Below are positions 61,299 through 64,000 of a DNA stretch of 64,000 bases, piece after piece. The notes beneath the pieces were generated by a model. The model was given only the letters and a program-made list of their open reading frames with translations, searched no databases and was not told the origin of the DNA. Source of the stretch: Berkiella_A sp050252335 (GTDB lineage: Bacteria; Pseudomonadota; Gammaproteobacteria; Berkiellales; Berkiellaceae); the NCBI GenBank assembly GCA_050252335.1, contig JBFWLB010000004.1, positions 1 through 64,000 of the forward strand, read 5' to 3'. Within the stretch, counting starts at the first letter, position 1, and the number at the start of each line of letters is the position of its first letter. The position numbers were made by a program, and so were the translations under genes.

Positions 61299-62594
61299 TT
61301 AGGACTTTTGATTGAATAACTTAGGGATGTTTTGCCAACAATCCTGATAAGATTTTTGTAAAGCACTGGTTTGCATACCAAATTCAGTAATTTGCCAAGG
61401 CAAACGACTCTCAAACATAAAAGCCAGGGTATTTTCTTGTTTAATGGGCAATAGCGTCTCATGCATTCCTTTTTCAGCTGTGTCACCATCTGGACCATGT
61501 GAAGACATACAATTGTGTAAGCTGCCGCCACCGGGTAAAAAGCCTTCATTCTTTGCGTCATAATGACCATGAATAAGACCCATGTATTCACTCATAATAT
61601 TACGATGATAATAGGGGGGTCTAAAGGTATGTTCTGCAACCATCCAGCGTTCTGGGAAGATCACAAAATCAAGATTAGCAAGCCCTGGTGTGGATGTTGC
61701 TGAAGTGAGCACTGTAAAAATAGAGGGATCGCAATGATCAAAGCTTACGGTATTGATAGTATTGAATAAGCGCAAGTCATATTTGTAAGGAGCATAGTTC
61801 CCATGCCAGGCAACAACATCTAGTGGGGAATGCGTGGTTTGGGCTTGCCATAATTGATTAGCATATTTGCATATAATATTGAATGTACCTGTTTTGTCTT
61901 CGAAATGCGCCGTGGGGTATAGAAAATCCCTGGGACTGGCAAGCCCATTGCTCCCGATAGGACCAAGATCAGGTAAACCAAAAGGCGCCCCAAAATTTTC
62001 GCATATATAACCTTTGATAATAGGATCAATTAATGTGACTTGGAATTTGATCCCTCTGGGTATCACGGCTATTTCACTGGGAGCTAGGGCTATTACTCCG
62101 AATTCAGTTTTCAATATTAAGCGGCCAAGATATGGGACTATCAGCCATTCGCCGTCAGCAGAATAGAAGAAGTCATCGTCCATATTTTCGTTCGCTGTGT
62201 ACAAATGGACCGCAGCCCCTTCTTGTAACAGAGGGTTACCATTTTGGATCAAAGTTTGACAACCAGCAATGAAGGATTGCTTTTGCGTAGGATCTGCCAA
62301 TGGATCCCAGCGCAGTTGATTGGGAATAGCATAAAGCTGGCTTGAATTTTGATTCAACGCCATATTTTTTAAAGGTTGAAATGATAAATGACTAACTGAA
62401 GGTAAAATACGATATAACCATGTTCTTAAGTTATGTGAACGTGGTCTTGTGAAGGCACTGCCACTTAATTGTTCCGCGTAGAGGCTGTAAGCGGGCTTCT
62501 GAGGAGAGTTTTGTCCATGGGGTAGGGCATTGGGTAGTGCCTCAGTTTGTAAATAGCCACCGAAACCATTTTGATATTGAAATTCTTCTGACAT
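61299..62594 (-). CDS. hmgA: Homogentisate 1,2-dioxygenase
   Basis: A 431-aa iron-dependent ring-cleaving enzyme of tyrosine and phenylalanine catabolism, giving maleylacetoacetate. It opens YQNGFGGYLQTEALPNALP and has RTWLYRILPSV. The cupin core contains the iron-binding segment FPERWMVAEHTFRPPYYHRN followed by EYMGLIHG and the late SSHGPD. AGGGA lies just before the ATG. No other gene of the pathway (fumarylacetoacetase, isomerase) is beside it. It is divergent from the MFS transporter. Confidence 0.97.
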   Translation of the reverse strand: MSEEFQYQNGFGGYLQTEALPNALPHGQNSPQKPAYSLYAEQLSGSAFTRPRSHNLRTWLYRILPSVSHLSFQPLKNMALNQNSSQLYAIPNQLRWDPLADPTQKQSFIAGCQTLIQNGNPLLQEGAAVHLYTANENMDDDFFYSADGEWLIVPYLGRLILKTEFGVIALAPSEIAVIPRGIKFQVTLIDPIIKGYICENFGAPFGLPDLGPIGSNGLASPRDFLYPTAHFEDKTGTFNIICKYANQLWQAQTTHSPLDVVAWHGNYAPYKYDLRLFNTINTVSFDHCDPSIFTVLTSATSTPGLANLDFVIFPERWMVAEHTFRPPYYHRNIMSEYMGLIHGHYDAKNEGFLPGGGSLHNCMSSHGPDGDTAEKGMHETLLPIKQENTLAFMFESRLPWQITEFGMQTSALQKSYQDCWQNIPKLFNQKS

Positions 62595-62758
62595 ATTACA
62601 TCCCTACTAATTTGGTTGATTTTCTAAATATTTGTTACAGCCTTGCTGGTTGCTATCCGGCCTCGACTTGGATAGACTCAATTTCTCGAAAAATGAGAAC
62701 GTTATCATACTTCAATTATGGCTTCCTTCCATAGGTCAGTAAATAATATGGTTTCTTC

Positions 62759-64000
62759 ATGCAAAATAAAGACAAACAATCTTATCTGTTACCCATTGCA
62801 ATGTTTGCAGTGGCAACTTTCTTTTATCTCTATGAATTCTTGTTGCGTGTTTCACCGAATGTTTTAGAGAAAGAATTATTTGTTGCTTTTGGTATGGATG
62901 CCAAGGCCTTTGGCTTATTTACGTCTTGTTATTATTGGTCCTATGCTGCTTTACAATTACCTGTTGGTGCTTTAACAGATAAGTATGGTCCAAGACGGTT
63001 GCTCACCTTTGCTATTGTGTTGTGCTCTGTGAGCACTTTTATGCTCGCCTTAACAGAGAATTTCTTTTTAAGTTGTGTGTCACGGTTTTTAATTGGTGCA
63101 GGTTCAGCATTTGCATTTATTAGCTGTATGAAAATCATTAATATTTGGTTTGCACCACGTTTATTCCCCTTATTAACAGGCCTGACTTTAGCGATAGGAA
63201 CCCTAGGTGCTGCTGTAGGAGGAAACCCACTTTCTTTGGCATTGAAATTTTTAGATTGGCGGAATTTGCTACATGTGATTGCTGGCATTGGCATTATATT
63301 AGGTATTGTTGCTTGGTTGTTGATCAAAGATCAAAATCCCAATCATCCTGATACGTTGTTACAAGACGAGGGCGCTAATCCAGGTTTTTGGCAGTCGTTG
63401 CTTACTGTTGCGAAGCAACCTCAAAATTGGCTTGTTGGTATTTATGCCTTTTTTGTGACGGCACCTACAGATGCTTTTGGGGGCGCATGGGGTGTAAAAT
63501 TTTTAACAGATACACATGGTTTAAGTAGAGAAATAGCTTCTAATGCTGCCGTTACCATGACCTTTGTGGGGATGGCTGTAGGCAGCCCATTGTTAGGTTG
63601 GATATCCGGTAAATTGGATAGTAGAAAATATCCCATGTTATTTTCAGCTTTATGTGCGGCACTTGCATTGAGTTTAATTATTTATTTGCCACATCATAAT
63701 GGCTGGACAGCATCACTTTTGTTTTTCCTCTTTGGCGCAACGGGTACTTATGTGTTGGCCTTTGTCATGATCCGTCGCATCACAGAATCTAAGTATGTTG
63801 CAACCGCTGTTGGGTTTGTGAATATGCTTTCAATGGTGGGTAGTGCATTACTCACTTATGTTATTGGCTGGTTACTTGATTTTATGCGGATGGGTGCCGT
63901 TAATGAAGCAGGTGTACCGTTTTATTCCGTCTATGATTTCCACGTCAGTCTATTTGTCTTGCCATTATTTTACGTGTTAAGCGCTGTTTTAATGGTTCCC
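62759..64000 (+). CDS. MFS transporter, partial at window end
   Basis: An open frame of 414 codons running off the window. It encodes a major facilitator superfamily protein with at least ten membrane helices. The loop 2-3 motif is seen in LPVGALTDKYGPRRLL, with its repeat-half counterpart GSPLLGWISGKLDSRKYP after TM8. The segment VTAPTDAFGGAWGVKFLTD is characteristic of this subgroup, often seen in Legionellales. Substrate unknown. No strong ribosome site precedes the ATG at 62759. It is divergent from hmgA, but a functional link is not shown. Confidence 0.88.
   Translation, partial: MQNKDKQSYLLPIAMFAVATFFYLYEFLLRVSPNVLEKELFVAFGMDAKAFGLFTSCYYWSYAALQLPVGALTDKYGPRRLLTFAIVLCSVSTFMLALTENFFLSCVSRFLIGAGSAFAFISCMKIINIWFAPRLFPLLTGLTLAIGTLGAAVGGNPLSLALKFLDWRNLLHVIAGIGIILGIVAWLLIKDQNPNHPDTLLQDEGANPGFWQSLLTVAKQPQNWLVGIYAFFVTAPTDAFGGAWGVKFLTDTHGLSREIASNAAVTMTFVGMAVGSPLLGWISGKLDSRKYPMLFSALCAALALSLIIYLPHHNGWTASLLFFLFGATGTYVLAFVMIRRITESKYVATAVGFVNMLSMVGSALLTYVIGWLLDFMRMGAVNEAGVPFYSVYDFHVSLFVLPLFYVLSAVLMVP

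Overview
The window is a compact, AT-rich (about 40% GC by eye) bacterial chromosome segment that contains the replication origin. The gene set and order (dnaA-dnaN-recF-gyrB diverging from rpmH-rnpA-yidD-yidC-mnmE; mnmG-rsmG-parA-parB-atpIBEFHAGDC-glmUS; trkH-trkA-rsmB-fmt-def-lysM-dprA-smg-topA-hemF-aroE) are gammaproteobacterial. Low GC, short intergenic regions, dispersed palindromic repeats and several orphan membrane proteins suggest a Legionellales-type, possibly host-associated organism. That placement is inference from gene content only.

Layout. 1-9.7 kb: a ribosome modulation factor, oligopeptidase A, glutathione reductase, a gamma-carbonic anhydrase, a polysaccharide deacetylase, aroE with no usable ATG, an orphan membrane protein and hemF. 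9.8-20.9 kb: topA, smg, dprA and a LysM protein on the minus strand, divergent from def-fmt-rsmB-trkA-trkH. 20.9-26.3 kb: an accessory block with a PAP2 phosphatase-like protein, an AlbA/Schlafen-type regulator with a strong inverted-repeat operator, a tiny double-glycine-leader peptide, a secreted HEAT-like protein and a polytopic membrane protein. The peptide and secreted protein are bracketed by two copies of the 3' end of the membrane-protein gene. 26.4-32.3 kb: glyQ-glyS-gmhB-phr-plsC. 32.3-41 kb: gyrB, recF, dnaN and dnaA, then a 1.4 kb origin with at least six DnaA boxes, then rpmH. Three parS-like sites lie in the gyrB-recF region. 41-48.6 kb: membrane insertase, tRNA modification, rRNA methylation and chromosome partition genes. 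48.6-56.5 kb: a MITE-like repeat, a candidate small RNA, and the complete F1Fo ATP synthase operon. 56.5-64 kb: glmU-glmS, an SRAP-domain protein, an HU-like gene broken by an in-frame TAA, hmgA, and an MFS transporter cut by the window edge.

How it works together. Most genes are housekeeping: replication initiation and segregation (DnaA, DnaN, oriC, ParA/ParB/parS), translation start and maturation (Fmt, Def, RsmB, RsmG, MnmE/MnmG, GlyRS), energy (ATP synthase), envelope precursors (GlmU/GlmS, GmhB, PlsC), potassium uptake (TrkA/TrkH) and redox/heme. No tRNA, rRNA, CRISPR array or intact insertion sequence was found. The least ordinary items are the GG-leader peptide cassette, the candidate small RNA ahead of the ATP operon, two families of dispersed structured repeats, and two housekeeping-type genes (aroE, HU-like) whose reading frames are unusual.
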